64,000 bases of DNA from an uncultured Microbacterium sp. (GCA_913774845.1 CAJYJO010000003.1:1-64000); one strand, 5' to 3'. Positions 15,464-25,529 are shown, counted from the stretch's first letter. Translations and numbers: made by a program. Notes: a model not told the origin generated them from the sequence alone.

Positions 15464-16972
15464 TCACGCCAGGTGCGCGACCAACGCCTCGAGACGACGC
15501 ACCGTCTCGTCCTTGCCGAGCAGCTCCATCGACTCGAACAGGGGCGGAGACACCCGACGACCCGTGAGGGCCACGCGGGGCGGCCCGTACGCGACGCGAG
15601 GCTTCAGCCCCAGCTCCTCGACGAGCGCGCGCGAGAGCGCCTCCTGCACACTCACGGTGCTGAAGTCGTCCAGTCCCCGCAGAGCCTCGACGGAGGCCGA
15701 GAGCACCTCCGCGGCGTTCGCCGGCAGGCCCTTCAGCGCGTCCTCGGCGTACTCCACCTCGGAGACGAAGAGGAAGCCGAGCATCCCGGGCACCTCGCCG
15801 AGCAGCTGCACCCGCTCCTGCACGAGCGGCGCGGCGGCGGCGATGATCGCCCGGTGCTCCTCGCTCGGCTGCTCGGCGATGAGGCCGGCACCCGCGAGGT
15901 AGGGAACGATCCGGGCGGCGAAGTCGTCGGCATCCAGCATGCGGATGTGGTCGCCGTTGATTGCCTCGGCCTTCTTCTGGTCGAAGCGCGCGGGGTTGGG
16001 GTTCACGTCGGCGATGTCGAACGCGGCGATCAGCTCGTCGAGCGAGAAGACGTCGCGGTCGCTCGCGAGCGACCAGCCCAGCAGCGAGAGGTAATTGAGC
16101 AGCCCCTCGTGGATGAAGCCCTTCTCGCGCTGCAGGAACAGGTCGGCCTGCGGGTCGCGCTTGGAGAGCTTCTTGTTGCCGGTCTCACCCAGCACCAGCG
16201 GCATGTGGCCGAAGCGCGGGATGAACGTCGTGACCCCGGCATCCACCAGCGCGGAGTACAGCGCGAGCTGGCGCGCCGTCGACGGCATGAGGTCCTCACC
16301 GCGGATGACGTGGGTGATCCCCATGAGGGCGTCGTCGACCGGGTTCACGAACGGGTACAGCGGCACTCCCCCGGCGCGCACGAGCACGAAGTCGGGGAAC
16401 GACCCGGCCGGGAAGGTGACCTCGCCGCGGATGAGATCGACGTACGTGAGGTCGTGGTCGGGAACGCGCAGACGCCACGCCGGCTGACGCCCCTCGGCGC
16501 GGAAGGCGGCCTTCTGCTCGTCGGTGAGGTCGCGGTCGAAGTTGTCGTAACCGAGCTGCTTGGCGCGGCCGTTCGCCTCGTTGCGCGCGTCGATCTCTTC
16601 GGCGGTCGAATAGCTCTCGTAGACGGCGCCCGCGGCGACGAGCTTGTCGAGCACCTCGCGGTAGATCTCGTGGCGCTGCGACTGCCGGTACGGCGCGTGG
16701 GGTCCGCCGACCTCGACACCCTCGTCCCAGTCGATGTTCATCCACCGCAGGGCCTCCAGCAGCTGCTGGTAGCTCTCTTCGCTGTCGCGGGCGGCGTCGG
16801 TGTCCTCGATGCGGAAGACGAGCTTGCCGCCGTTGTGCCGGGCGTAGGCCCAGTTGAACAGGACGGTGCGGATGAGACCGACGTGCGGCAGGCCCGTCGG
16901 AGACGGGCAGAAGCGGACGCGGACGTCGGCGCCGGAGGCGGTCGTGGTGCGGGGATCGGGTGAGGAAGACAT
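15464..16972 (-). CDS. gltX: Glutamyl-tRNA synthetase
   Basis: The 502-residue class I synthetase has the HIGH-type motif [10 protein letters not shown] near residue 25 and the KMSKS-type motif KLSKR near residue 255. It loads Glu onto tRNA-Glu, and probably also tRNA-Gln, in the cytosol. No glutaminyl-tRNA synthetase is in the window. A -10 box TAGGAT (16980-16985) is 7 nt before the ATG, so the message may be leaderless, though GAGGGG also sits directly before the start. The LysR gene lies 10 bp upstream on the same strand. Confidence 0.97.
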   Translation of the reverse strand: MSSSPDPRTTTASGADVRVRFCPSPTGLPHVGLIRTVLFNWAYARHNGGKLVFRIEDTDAARDSEESYQQLLEALRWMNIDWDEGVEVGGPHAPYRQSQRHEIYREVLDKLVAAGAVYESYSTAEEIDARNEANGRAKQLGYDNFDRDLTDEQKAAFRAEGRQPAWRLRVPDHDLTYVDLIRGEVTFPAGSFPDFVLVRAGGVPLYPFVNPVDDALMGITHVIRGEDLMPSTARQLALYSALVDAGVTTFIPRFGHMPLVLGETGNKKLSKRDPQADLFLQREKGFIHEGLLNYLSLLGWSLASDRDVFSLDELIAAFDIADVNPNPARFDQKKAEAINGDHIRMLDADDFAARIVPYLAGAGLIAEQPSEEHRAIIAAAAPLVQERVQLLGEVPGMLGFLFVSEVEYAEDALKGLPANAAEVLSASVEALRGLDDFSTVSVQEALSRALVEELGLKPRVAYGPPRVALTGRRVSPPLFESMELLGKDETVRRLEALVAHLA

Positions 16973-16982
16973 CCCCTCGATC

Positions 16983-17954
16983 CTAGCCGCGCGGCCCCCC
17001 GCCGCCCGGGTGCCGATGGGCGGAGAGCACCTCGCCGATCGCCTCGAGGGCCGCGCCGACCGCGGGCACGCGCTCGGCCCCGCCGGCGGTCACCACGTGC
17101 AGCGTGCGCGACTCGGTCGCGGGCAGCCGACACGCGGCGATGCCCGCCACGAGAGGGAGGGATGCCACGGCCATCCGCGGCAGGATGGCGACACCGACGC
17201 CGAGGGCGACGAGGTTCTCGACGGCGATGTAGTTGTCGGTCTCGAACGCGATCTCGGGTGCGAAGCCCGCTCGGGCGCACGCCTCGAGCAGGTGCCCGCG
17301 GCACTGCGGGCAGCCGGCGATCCAGCGCTCCGCGGCGAGCTGGGCGAGGTCGACCGGATCGTGCGCGGCGACGGGGTGCTCGGCGGGGACCACCACCACG
17401 GTGTCGTCGGCGCCGACGGTGGTCACCGACAGCCCCGTCGCCGCCGCGTCGAGCTGCGCCCGCCGGTCGCCGGGGAAGCTGTAGGTCAGGGCGATGTCGG
17501 CGCGATCCTCGCGGACCGCCATGACCGCCTCGGGAGGCTCGGCCTCGACGAAGCTGATCGACACCCCCGGGCGCCGCGCCGTCACCGCCGCGATCACCCG
17601 CGGGACGACGATCGACGAGGCCGAGGGAAACGCCGCGATCCGCACGCGTCCCGCACGCAGTCCGCGAAGCTCCGCGAGATCGCCGGTGGCGGCGTCGAGG
17701 GCCGTGGTGACGGCCGCCGCGTGACGGGCGAGCACCCGACCCGCCTCGGTGAGACGCACGCCCCGTCCGACGCGCTCCACGATCGGCATCCCCGCCCGCC
17801 GCTCGAGGCGCCGCAGCTGCTGGCTCACCGCGGGCTGGCTGTATCCGAGAGCGCGAGCCGCGGCCGTGATCGAACCGGCATCGGCGACGGCCTTCACCAC
17901 CCGCAGGGCATGGGCGTCGAGAGAGTCGTCCGGGAGGAGGTCGGTCACGCTCAT
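16983..17954 (-). CDS. LysR-family transcriptional regulator
   Basis: The 323-residue protein has an N-terminal winged helix-turn-helix (about residues 14-73; [20 protein letters not shown]) and a LysR effector-binding domain after residue 95. The start [10 protein letters not shown] is the first ATG after the divergent promoter region. It is divergent from the class V aminotransferase-like gene, with 53 bp between, which is the usual layout for a LysR regulator and its target. A TGCAT-TTC-ATGCA palindrome sits between them. Two cysteines in GCPQCRGH (about residue 225) are unusual and could sense redox state or metal. Confidence 0.92.
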   Translation of the reverse strand: MSVTDLLPDDSLDAHALRVVKAVADAGSITAAARALGYSQPAVSQQLRRLERRAGMPIVERVGRGVRLTEAGRVLARHAAAVTTALDAATGDLAELRGLRAGRVRIAAFPSASSIVVPRVIAAVTARRPGVSISFVEAEPPEAVMAVREDRADIALTYSFPGDRRAQLDAAATGLSVTTVGADDTVVVVPAEHPVAAHDPVDLAQLAAERWIAGCPQCRGHLLEACARAGFAPEIAFETDNYIAVENLVALGVGVAILPRMAVASLPLVAGIAACRLPATESRTLHVVTAGGAERVPAVGAALEAIGEVLSAHRHPGGGGPRG

Positions 17955-17970
17955 ACATAACCTGATCGAA

Positions 17971-17983
17971 TGCATTTCATGCA
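17971..17983. promoter_or_regulatory. Palindrome TGCATTTCATGCA, putative LysR operator
   Basis: A perfect 5-3-5 palindrome lies centrally in the 53-bp divergent gap. A further TGCA half-site follows at 17997-18000. It is a likely binding site for the neighbouring LysR regulator. Confidence 0.5.
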
Positions 17984-18007
17984 ACACCTGCTCTAGTGCA
18001 ATGAGGG

Positions 18008-19111
18008 ATGCCGCGAGAACCTGGACGCATGCCCGCTCTCGCCTCGCTGTTCGCCGGTGGCCGCGACTACCTCGCCGCCTGCACCGTCGGCCTCCCGTCT
18101 CGCGCCACGGTCCGAGCCGTGCGCGCGGACCTCGAGGCCGCGGCATCCGGTCGCCCCGACGTCGCCGCCGCGACGCGCGCGGTCGAGGACGCCCGCGCCG
18201 CCTACGCGCGGATCGTCCGCTCCCCGATCGGCGAGGTGGCGATCGCGTCGCAGACCTCGGTGATGGTGTCGCTCATCGCGGCGGCGGCGCCGGACGGCGC
18301 CGAGGTGCTGTGCCCGGAGGGCGACTTCGCCTCGCTCGTCGCTCCGTTCGCGCACGCCGGCCGCGGGATCCGCGTGCGCGAGGTCGCGCTGGCCGACCTC
18401 CCCCACGCGATGACGAGCGATACCTGGCTCGTGGCGTTCTCGCTCGTGCAATCGGCCACGGGCGAGGTGGCGGATGCCGCCGGGATTGCCGCGGCGGCCG
18501 CCCGAGCCGGCGCCTTCACCCTCTGCGACGTGACGCAGGCCGCCGGCTGGCTGCCCGTGGATGCCACGATGTTCGACGCGACCGTCTGCCACGCGTACAA
18601 GTGGCTGTGCTGTCCGCGCGGCGTCGGTTTCCTCACGGTCGGCCCCGCCCTCTCCCCGCACCTGCGCCCGGTCCAGGCCGGCTGGTACTCGGGCGACGAC
18701 CCGTGGTCGTCGTGCTACGGCACCGACGCCCCCCTGGCCCCGGACGCACGCCGCTTCGACGTCTCGCCCGCGTGGCAGGCGTTCGTGGGAGCAGCCCCGG
18801 CGCTCGAGATGTTCGCCGGCGCCGACATCACAGAGCTGTACGCGCACGCGACCGGCCTCGCGGCCCGCTTCCGCATCGGCATCGGACTCGCTCAGCCGCT
18901 CCGGCCGTCGGCGATCGTGACCTGGCCGGATGCCACGGGCGAGGCGCTCGCGCAGCTCACCGCGCACGGCATCACGGCGTCGGGACGCGCCGGTCGGGCA
19001 CGCGTGGCGTTCCACGTGTTCAACGACGAGGCCGACGTCGATCGGGCGCTGCACGCTCTCGGCTGGGGTGCTCCCGTCGTGCTCGACTCCGCTCTCGACT
19101 ACGCCATCTGA
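18008..19111 (+). CDS. Class V aminotransferase-fold PLP protein
   Basis: The 367-residue protein (360 if the ATG at 18029 is used) has the class V fold of cysteine desulfurases and kynureninases. The PLP Asp is in FTLCDVTQAAGW near residue 175, and the Schiff-base Lys is in CHAYKWLCCPRG near residue 198. The reaction is unknown: desulfurase, selenocysteine-lyase-like or isopenicillin-epimerase-like activity are all possible. Neither start has a clear ribosome site. It is divergent from a LysR regulator that may respond to its substrate. Confidence 0.85.
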   Translation: MPREPGRMPALASLFAGGRDYLAACTVGLPSRATVRAVRADLEAAASGRPDVAAATRAVEDARAAYARIVRSPIGEVAIASQTSVMVSLIAAAAPDGAEVLCPEGDFASLVAPFAHAGRGIRVREVALADLPHAMTSDTWLVAFSLVQSATGEVADAAGIAAAAARAGAFTLCDVTQAAGWLPVDATMFDATVCHAYKWLCCPRGVGFLTVGPALSPHLRPVQAGWYSGDDPWSSCYGTDAPLAPDARRFDVSPAWQAFVGAAPALEMFAGADITELYAHATGLAARFRIGIGLAQPLRPSAIVTWPDATGEALAQLTAHGITASGRAGRARVAFHVFNDEADVDRALHALGWGAPVVLDSALDYAI

Positions 19112-19249
19112 CGCGCGTCGGCCGGGTAGGACCGGGGCAAGGCGTCGGGCCCGCGTGGGGGCGGCCGGGCGGGGACGGCCGGGCGGGGCCGCCGGTCCGC
19201 GCAGCAGCGGGGTCGTGCGGCAGCGAGGTCGCGCGGCCTGAGATCCGCC
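19112..19249. other. GC-rich intergenic stretch without a recognised gene
   Basis: This is the first part of a 416-bp gap between the aminotransferase-like gene and a convergent MFS gene. It holds runs such as GGCCGGGCGGGGACGGCCGGGCGGGG, a near-tandem 13-bp duplication, but no ORF with start signals. The rest of the gap is taken up by two hairpin repeats. Confidence 0.5.
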
Positions 19250-19335
19250 GTGCCGAACTCCGGAAGAACCGACCGATCGACCCCCGAAACCGCCGCAGAA
19301 CCCGGGCTTCCGTCCAATTCTCCGGAGTTCGGCAC
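19250..19335. repeat. 86-bp palindromic repeat, TCCGGAGTTCGGCAC family, copy 1
   Basis: Arms GTGCCGAACTCCGGA and TCCGGAGTTCGGCAC are exact 15-bp inverted repeats around a 56-bp GC-rich loop. Related copies are at 19394-19475 and 38534-38631. Confidence 0.85.
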
Positions 19336-19393
19336 GCCCCTCCGGCACATCCGACGCACCGACGTTCCGGCATCCCGCCAGCCCGCGCACCGG

Positions 19394-19475
19394 GCCGCAC
19401 TCCGGACAAACGGCCCACCCCACCGCCGAACCGCGGCGAACACGGGTCGAACGCCCCGATTGTCCGGAGTGCGGC
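19394..19475. repeat. 82-bp palindromic repeat, same family, copy 2
   Basis: Arms GCCGCACTCCGGACAA and TTGTCCGGAGTGCGGC are exact 16-bp inverted repeats. Compared with copy 1, both arms changed together (GAACTC to GCACTC), so pairing is kept. Confidence 0.85.
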
Positions 19476-19527
19476 ACATCGCACCCGCGCGAGAAGAGGC
19501 CGATCGCGCGCCGGGCAGAGCCGGGAC

Positions 19528-20769
19528 TCAGACCCGGCGTGTGCGCGCGAAGACGGCACCCGCGCACACCAGCGCGACGGGGACGAACGCCCAGAGCGCG
19601 AGACCGCCGTAGCCGACCAGACCGAGGATCACTCCGGCGAGCACCGATCCCACCGCCGCGCACGCCGTCATGAGCGTGTCGCTGCGGCCTTGGCGCCGCG
19701 GTCGATCGGCCAGCGGAGTAACCTCGGTCAGTAGCGCCGAGCCGGCCACCGTCGCCGCGCTCCACCCGAGTCCGAGCAGGACCAGCGCGACCAGCACGCC
19801 GCCCGGGATCTCGGACGATACCGCCGCCACCACCAGCGCGGCGGCGAGCAGCACCTGGCCCAGCACGATCACCGCGATGCGCCCGAGCCGATCCGCGAGC
19901 GCGCCGAAGAGCGGTGACAGCCCGTACATGCCGAACACGTGCAGCGCGATCGTGACTCCGACGGCGAGGGTGACGGCATCCGGGGCCACGATGTGCGACA
20001 GGTGCACCGGCGTCATCGCCATCACCGACGCCATCGTGACGTGGGAGGCCGCGACGGCGAGCATCGCGAAGCGCGCGAGGGCGGGACGGTCGGTCAGCGG
20101 CGCCGTCGGGGTCGATGCGCTGCGTTCCCGATCGAGGCGTTGCGCGAGCAGCAGCGGATCCGGTCGCAGCACCAGGACGTACAGCGCGAAGGCGCACACC
20201 TGTGCGGCGAACGAGAAGAGGTACGCGCCGGTCAGGCGCGGCATCCCGATACTCGCGCCGATGAGTTCGCCCGGGGCCAGCAGCAGCGGGCCGACGACCC
20301 CGCCCACGGTCGTCGCCCATACCACCGTCGCCAGATCGCGGCCGCGGCGTGCTGTCGTGGCCAGGTCGGTTGCGGCGAAACGCGACTGCAGCGTCCCGGC
20401 GTTGCCAGCACCGATGAGGGCGATCCCGACCAGCAGCAAAGGGAACAGGCGCAGAGCCGCCGCCGCGATGACCACCGCGATACCGGTCAGCGCGGCGAGG
20501 TTGCCCGTCGTCAGCGCGAAACGGCGACCACGCCGGGCGGCCAGGCGCGCGAGCGGGATCGCTGTGAGCGCGGCCCCCAGGGTCACGGATGCCGTCGCGA
20601 ACCCCGACAGAGCCTCCTGCCCCGAGAGATCGGCGGCGAGCAGAGCGCCGAGCGACAGCGTCGCCCCGAAAGCCACCCCGGTGAGCACCTGTCCCGCCGC
20701 GAGCACCCGCACCGTCCGGCGCTGGGTGGCGGCGACGTCGACACCCGCCGGGGCGGCGAGCTCAGGCAT
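19528..20769 (-). CDS. MFS transporter
   Basis: The 413-residue protein has about twelve hydrophobic helices in two halves joined by a basic central loop (around residue 210, QRLDRERSAS). The MFS loop motif between helices 2 and 3 reads ARLAARRGRR. The ATG at 20769 overlaps the last bases of the FAH-family hydrolase gene, so the two form a unit. It may import or export that enzyme's substrate or an unrelated drug. Substrate is unknown. Confidence 0.88.
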   Translation of the reverse strand: MPELAAPAGVDVAATQRRTVRVLAAGQVLTGVAFGATLSLGALLAADLSGQEALSGFATASVTLGAALTAIPLARLAARRGRRFALTTGNLAALTGIAVVIAAAALRLFPLLLVGIALIGAGNAGTLQSRFAATDLATTARRGRDLATVVWATTVGGVVGPLLLAPGELIGASIGMPRLTGAYLFSFAAQVCAFALYVLVLRPDPLLLAQRLDRERSASTPTAPLTDRPALARFAMLAVAASHVTMASVMAMTPVHLSHIVAPDAVTLAVGVTIALHVFGMYGLSPLFGALADRLGRIAVIVLGQVLLAAALVVAAVSSEIPGGVLVALVLLGLGWSAATVAGSALLTEVTPLADRPRRQGRSDTLMTACAAVGSVLAGVILGLVGYGGLALWAFVPVALVCAGAVFARTRRV

Positions 20770-21529
20770 CGCGCGCGGTGTTGCGCAGCGTTCCGATGCC
20801 GTCGATCTCGACCTCGATCTCGTCTCCCGCCGCGAACGGCCCCACCCCGGCGGGGGTGCCCGTGAGGATGAGGTCGCCCGGGAGAAGGGTGAAGACCGAC
20901 GAGGCGTAGGCGATGAGCGCGGGGACGTCATGGATCATGTCCGAGACGGGACCGTTCTGACGCACCTCGCCGTTGACGCGGGTGGTGATCGACGCCGCAG
21001 CGAGGTCGAGATCGGTCTCGATCACCGGTCCGACCGGGCAGAAGGTGTCGAAGCCCTTCGCCCGCGACCACTGCCCGTCGGTGCGCTGCAGGTCGCGCGC
21101 GGTGACGTCGTTGGCGACGGTGTATCCGAAGACGTAGTCGAGAGCGCGCTCGGCGGGGACGTTCTTGGCGATGCGGCCGATGACCACGGCGAGCTCACCC
21201 TCGAAGTCGGTCTGCGAGCTGAGCGTCGTGGGGCGCACGATCGCGTCGCCCGGTCCGATGACGGAGGTGTTCGGCTTGAGGAACATCAACGGCTCGGCCG
21301 GCGCCTCGCCGCCCATTTCGGCGGCGTGGTCGTGGTAGTTCTTGCCGATGCAGACCACCTTGGAGCGCGGGATGACCGGCGCGAGCAGAGCGACGTCGTG
21401 CAGCGGCACGCGCTCGCCCGTCGTCTCGAACCCGGCGAACATCGGGTCGGCTTCGAGGACCACGAGCTCGCCGTCGTCGACGATCCCGTAGCGGAGGACA
21501 TCCTGGTGACTGAATCGAGCGATCTTCAC
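20762..21529 (-). CDS. Fumarylacetoacetate hydrolase family protein
   Basis: The 255-residue cytosolic protein has the FAH fold (about residues 55-250). Metal-binding acidic residues are seen in DFEGELAVVIG (the E-x-E pair) and the following VANDVTARD segment. Relatives cleave acylpyruvates, decarboxylate oxaloacetate or open catechol-derived dienes; the exact reaction is not clear. The gene starts with GTG, 6 nt after a TAGGCT -10 box (21536-21541), so the message is probably leaderless. It overlaps the MFS gene by 8 bp. Confidence 0.88.
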   Translation of the reverse strand: MKIARFSHQDVLRYGIVDDGELVVLEADPMFAGFETTGERVPLHDVALLAPVIPRSKVVCIGKNYHDHAAEMGGEAPAEPLMFLKPNTSVIGPGDAIVRPTTLSSQTDFEGELAVVIGRIAKNVPAERALDYVFGYTVANDVTARDLQRTDGQWSRAKGFDTFCPVGPVIETDLDLAAASITTRVNGEVRQNGPVSDMIHDVPALIAYASSVFTLLPGDLILTGTPAGVGPFAAGDEIEVEIDGIGTLRNTARDA

Positions 21530-21605
21530 CGTGCCAGCCTATCCACGGGGTGCGGTGCGGCCACGGCGTCGTGTGCGCCCCCTCGAGAAACGCCGTCCGT
21601 CGTGA

Positions 21606-21628
21606 GAAACGCGGTGCCACAGCGTTTC
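21606..21628. repeat. Short palindrome GAAACGC/GCGTTTC
   Basis: GAAACGC and GCGTTTC flank an inner GTG-C-CAC pair. Further GAGAAACGC and GCGTTTG words on both sides suggest a larger degenerate hairpin in the gap between ilvE and the FAH gene. Confidence 0.4.
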
Positions 21629-21714
21629 CCGCCCGGGACAGCGTTTGTTGCCGCTGCCGGGGGCACGCGCGGGAGGCGACCACCGCAGCCGCCACGACGC
21701 GCCCGCGAACGGCA

Positions 21715-21744
21715 GAGGGGCCCCCGGCATCCGGGAGCCCCTCC
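21715..21744 (-). terminator. Terminator-like hairpin after ilvE
   Basis: GAGGGGCCCCCGG and CCGGGAGCCCCTC form a strong stem with a four-base CATC-type loop, 13 bp after the ilvE stop on the minus strand. It has no long T run. Confidence 0.75.
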
Positions 21745-21757
21745 GATCGCCTCGCGC

Positions 21758-22864
21758 TCAGGCGTCGAGGCGGTACAGCCAGCCGTGCTTGTCCTCGGCG
21801 CGGCCGTACTGGATGTTCGTGAGCTCCTCGCGCAGCTCGAGGGCGAGGGTGCCCGACGGCTGCTCGTCGATGAAGTCGCGACCCTTGAGGACGCCGATCG
21901 GGGTGACGACCGCGGCGGTACCGCACGCGAACACCTCGACGATGTCCCCGGATGCCACACCCTGACGCCACTCGTCGAGCGAGACGTTGCGGCCCGCGAC
22001 GTGGTGACCGCGGTCGCGCGCGAGCTGCAGGAGCGAGTCGCGCGTGATGCCCTCGAGGATCGAATCGGACTGCGGCGTGACGATGGTGCCGTCCTTGTAG
22101 ACGAACACGACGTTCATGCCGCCGAGCTCTTCGACGTTGCGGTCCTGGTCGAGGAAGACGACCTGATCGCACTCGTTCTCGTACGCCTCGGACTGCGGGA
22201 GCAGGCTCGCGGCGTAGTTGCCGCCGGTCTTCGCCGCGCCCGTGCCGCCCTTGCCCGCGCGCGAGTAGTCCTCGCTGAGCCAGATCGACACCGGCTGCAC
22301 GCCGCCCTTGAAATAGGCGCCGGCGGGGCTGGCGATGAGGTAATACGCGACCTTGTGCGCGGGGCGGACGCCGAGGAACGCCTCCTTCGCGAACATGAAC
22401 GGGCGAAGGTAAAGGCTCTGGTCGTCGCCGGACGGCACCCACGCGCCATCGACCGCGATGAGCTCCTTCAGCGACTGCAGGAAGTAGGGCACCGGCAGCT
22501 CGGGCAGGGCGAGCCGGCGCGCCGAGCGCTGAAGGCGACGACCGTTCTGGTCGGGACGGAAGGTGTGCACCGAGCCGTCGGCGTGACGGTACGCCTTGAT
22601 GCCCTCGAAGATCTCCTGGCCGTAGTGCAGCACGGCCGCAGCGGGGTCGAGCGAGATGGGACCGTAGGGCGAGACTCGCGGGCGGTGCCAACCACCGCGG
22701 ACCGACCAGCAGATGTCGACCATGTGATCGGTGAAGTTCTGCCCGAAACCGGGGCTGGCAAGGATGGCGTCGCGCTCGGCCGGGCTCTTCGCGGCGAGGT
22801 TGCGGGTGACGGCGAACTCGAGAGGGTCGAGTCCGGTGTCGGGGTCGGTATCGATCGTGGTCAT
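21758..22864 (-). CDS. ilvE: Branched-chain amino acid aminotransferase
   Basis: The 368-residue protein is a class IV PLP aminotransferase of the long (IlvE group II) type. The PLP lysine lies in the GGTGAAKTGGNYAASL stretch near residue 205; EVFACGTAAVVTPIG is a further signature near residue 315. It performs the last step in Leu, Ile and Val synthesis in the cytosol. The gene lies 52 bp after leuB on the same strand and ends at a hairpin, so leuB-ilvE form a unit. It fits the ilv and serA genes found further right. Confidence 0.95.
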   Translation of the reverse strand: MTTIDTDPDTGLDPLEFAVTRNLAAKSPAERDAILASPGFGQNFTDHMVDICWSVRGGWHRPRVSPYGPISLDPAAAVLHYGQEIFEGIKAYRHADGSVHTFRPDQNGRRLQRSARRLALPELPVPYFLQSLKELIAVDGAWVPSGDDQSLYLRPFMFAKEAFLGVRPAHKVAYYLIASPAGAYFKGGVQPVSIWLSEDYSRAGKGGTGAAKTGGNYAASLLPQSEAYENECDQVVFLDQDRNVEELGGMNVVFVYKDGTIVTPQSDSILEGITRDSLLQLARDRGHHVAGRNVSLDEWRQGVASGDIVEVFACGTAAVVTPIGVLKGRDFIDEQPSGTLALELREELTNIQYGRAEDKHGWLYRLDA

Positions 22865-22916
22865 CTGTGATCCAAAACTTCTCGTGTGCGGGGCGACGCG
22901 GGCCGTGCGGTCCAGG

Positions 22917-23966
22917 TTACGCCTGGAGGCCCGCGACGATTGCGTCGCCGATTTCGGCGGTGCTGCGGCGGCCGGTGCGACTCGCGATATCGGTCTCGAC
23001 CGCGCGGGTGACGCGGGCGGCTTCGTCGACGAGCCCGAGGTGATCGAGCAGGAGGGCGACGGAGAGGATCGCGGCCGTCGGATCGGCCGTCTGGGTACCC
23101 GCGATGTCGGGCGCCGATCCGTGGACGGGCTCGAACATCGAGGGGAACGCGCCGTCGGGGTTGATGTTGCCCGAAGCGGCGAGGCCGATGCCTCCGGTGA
23201 CGGCGCCGGCCAGGTCGGTCAGGATGTCGCCGAAGAGGTTGTCGGTGACGATCACGTCGAAACGACCCGGGTTCGTGACCAGGAAGATGGTTGCCGCATC
23301 GACGTGCAGGTAGTCTACGTCGACCCCCGGGAACTCCGATGCCACCGCATCGACGATCCGCTTCCACATGCCGCCCGCGTGGACGAGCACGTTGGTCTTG
23401 TGCACGAGGGTGAGCTTGTGCCGACGCCGCTCGGCGAGGGCGAAGGCGTAGCGGACGACCCGCTCCACCCCGTAGGCGGTGTTCACGGAGGTCTCGTTCG
23501 CGACCTCGTGAGGGGTACCCCGGCGGATGGAACCGCCGTTGCCGACGTACGGGCCCTCGGTGCCTTCGCGGACCACCACGAAGTCGATCTCGCCCGGCTC
23601 GGCCAAGGGGCCCGCGGCACCCGGGTACAGCTTGGACGGACGGAGGTTGACGTAGTGGTCGAGCTCGAAGCGCAGCTTGAGCAGCAGTCCGCGCTCGATG
23701 TTCGCGTCCTTCAGGCGCGGGTCGCCGGGCACTCCCCCGACGGCGCCGAGCAGGATGGCGTCGTGCGCGGCAATGGCGCTCAGGTCGTCGTCGGTGAGGG
23801 TGTCGCCCGTCTCGAGGAAACGACCGGCGCCGAGCGAGAACGGGGTCTTCTCGAACGACACGTCTGCGCCGGCCGTGACGGCGTCGAGCACCTTCACGGC
23901 CTCGGCGACGACCTCGGGACCGATGCCGTCACCGGGGATGACGGCCAGCTTCACGACACGCGACAT
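22917..23966 (-). CDS. leuB: 3-isopropylmalate dehydrogenase
   Basis: The 349-residue protein has the isocitrate/isopropylmalate dehydrogenase signature [20 protein letters not shown] near residue 235 and an NAD-type nucleotide loop ([20 protein letters not shown]) near residue 280. It oxidises and decarboxylates 3-isopropylmalate in leucine synthesis. A GAGGAG ribosome site precedes the ATG. No leuA, leuC or leuD is in the window. Confidence 0.95.
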   Translation of the reverse strand: MSRVVKLAVIPGDGIGPEVVAEAVKVLDAVTAGADVSFEKTPFSLGAGRFLETGDTLTDDDLSAIAAHDAILLGAVGGVPGDPRLKDANIERGLLLKLRFELDHYVNLRPSKLYPGAAGPLAEPGEIDFVVVREGTEGPYVGNGGSIRRGTPHEVANETSVNTAYGVERVVRYAFALAERRRHKLTLVHKTNVLVHAGGMWKRIVDAVASEFPGVDVDYLHVDAATIFLVTNPGRFDVIVTDNLFGDILTDLAGAVTGGIGLAASGNINPDGAFPSMFEPVHGSAPDIAGTQTADPTAAILSVALLLDHLGLVDEAARVTRAVETDIASRTGRRSTAEIGDAIVAGLQA

Positions 23967-23990
23967 CGCTCTCCTCAGAGCTCGGGCACG

Positions 23991-25529
23991 TCACTTCGTC
24001 GACGTGCTGCGGGATCCTCCCAGGGTAGTGGCAGCGATGACCGCGGCCACGACGATGAGCGCCGCGCCGATGAGCGCGGTGACCACGACACCCGCGTCGA
24101 AGGCGTGTGCGGCGGCGAGGCGCAGAGCGTCCGCCAGGGCGGCGTCGTCGAGGGTGTTCGCCACCGCGACCGCTCCGGCGAGGGTCTCGCGTGCCGCCTG
24201 GGCAGCGGCATCCGGGAGTCCGTCGGGAAGCACGAGCTGCGCGCGGTAGAAGGCCGCGAGGATGCCCCCGAGCACGGCCGTGCCGAGGACGGCGCCGACC
24301 TCGTAGGCGGTCTCGGACACCGCGCTGGCCGCCCCGGCCTTCGCCGAGGGCGCGCTCGAGAGAATGAGTTCGTTCGACACGGTTTCGGCGGCGCCGATCC
24401 CGATGCCGAGCAGACCGAAGGCCACGATCAGCAGCGTGAGGTCGGCCGTGGACAGCGCGACCATGATGTACGCGACCACCGAGAACGACAGGGCCACAGG
24501 CACGACGGTACGCGCCGGGAACCGCTTCGCGACGGGGACGACCGCGAGCCCCGAGATGATCATGAGCACGAGCCCCGGCAGCAGCGCGAAGCCGGCGACC
24601 ATCGGCGAGAGACCGACGACGAGCTGAAGGTGCTGCGCGACGAAGTAGAGGAACCCGACGAGCCCGACCACGCTGAGCAGGTTGACCAGGATCGCACCCG
24701 AGAACGTCCCCTGGCGAAACAGGGTCATGTCGAGCATGGGCGTGGGGAGGCGGCGCTGGCGGCGCACGAAGAGCCAGCCGAAGACGACTCCGACCACGAA
24801 GAGCACCGGTGCGAGCGACAGCGGCCCGTCGACCGCGAGCTTCTTGATGCCGTAGACGATCGGCACCATCGTCGCCAACGAGAGCACGACGCTGACGGGG
24901 TCGAAGCGACCCGGGTGGGGGTCGCGGCTCTCGGGTACGAAGAACGGGGCGAGCACGACCAGCGGCACGAGAACCGGCACGGCCATGAGGAAGACCGAGC
25001 CCCAGGTGAAGTGCTCGAGAAGGAACCCGCCGACGATGGGTCCGAGCGCCGCGCCCGCCGAGAAGCCAGACGCCCAGACGGCGATCGCGATCCGGCGCTG
25101 GTCGCGGTCACGGAAGATGCTGCGCAGCAGCGACAGCGTCGACGGCATGAGCATGGCACCGAAGACGCCCATGAGGGCCCGACCCGTGATGAGCAGCGCC
25201 GCGGTGGGCGCGAACGCCGACAAGGCGGACACCGCAGCGAAGCCGGTCGCTCCGATCAGCAGCATGCGGCGGCGACCGAACCGGTCGCCCAGGGTGCCCA
25301 TGGTGACGAGGAGGCCCGCGAGCACGAGGGGGTAGACGTCGATGATCCACAACTGCTCGATGCTCGAGGGCTGCAGCGACAGTGCGATCTCGGGCAGCGC
25401 GAAGCTCAGCACCGTGTTGTCGACCGATACGAGCAGCACGGGCAGCATGAGCACAGCCAGCGCGAACCATCCGCGCCAGCCGGCGCGCGTCACGCTGATC
25501 TCCGAGGTGGGCAACGACGAGGTGAGCAT
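23991..25529 (-). CDS. MFS drug efflux transporter, 14-helix DHA2 type
   Basis: The 512-residue protein has about fourteen hydrophobic helices. It shows the DHA2 signs VDNTVLSFALPEIALSL near residue 37, LGDRFGRRRML near residue 80 and GPIVGGFLLEHFTWGSVFL near residue 145. The start MLTSSLPTSE is chosen because it follows GGAA and clears the operator. It probably exports a toxic cationic or amphipathic compound across the membrane. It is divergent from a TetR regulator with an inverted repeat between them, the usual drug-efflux layout. Confidence 0.92.
   Translation of the reverse strand: MLTSSLPTSEISVTRAGWRGWFALAVLMLPVLLVSVDNTVLSFALPEIALSLQPSSIEQLWIIDVYPLVLAGLLVTMGTLGDRFGRRRMLLIGATGFAAVSALSAFAPTAALLITGRALMGVFGAMLMPSTLSLLRSIFRDRDQRRIAIAVWASGFSAGAALGPIVGGFLLEHFTWGSVFLMAVPVLVPLVVLAPFFVPESRDPHPGRFDPVSVVLSLATMVPIVYGIKKLAVDGPLSLAPVLFVVGVVFGWLFVRRQRRLPTPMLDMTLFRQGTFSGAILVNLLSVVGLVGFLYFVAQHLQLVVGLSPMVAGFALLPGLVLMIISGLAVVPVAKRFPARTVVPVALSFSVVAYIMVALSTADLTLLIVAFGLLGIGIGAAETVSNELILSSAPSAKAGAASAVSETAYEVGAVLGTAVLGGILAAFYRAQLVLPDGLPDAAAQAARETLAGAVAVANTLDDAALADALRLAAAHAFDAGVVVTALIGAALIVVAAVIAATTLGGSRSTSTK

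Noticed and set aside
19670-22870. Open frame of over 1000 codons on the plus strand
   Set aside because: It runs antisense through three well-supported genes (MFS, FAH, ilvE) and has no start signal or recognisable domain.
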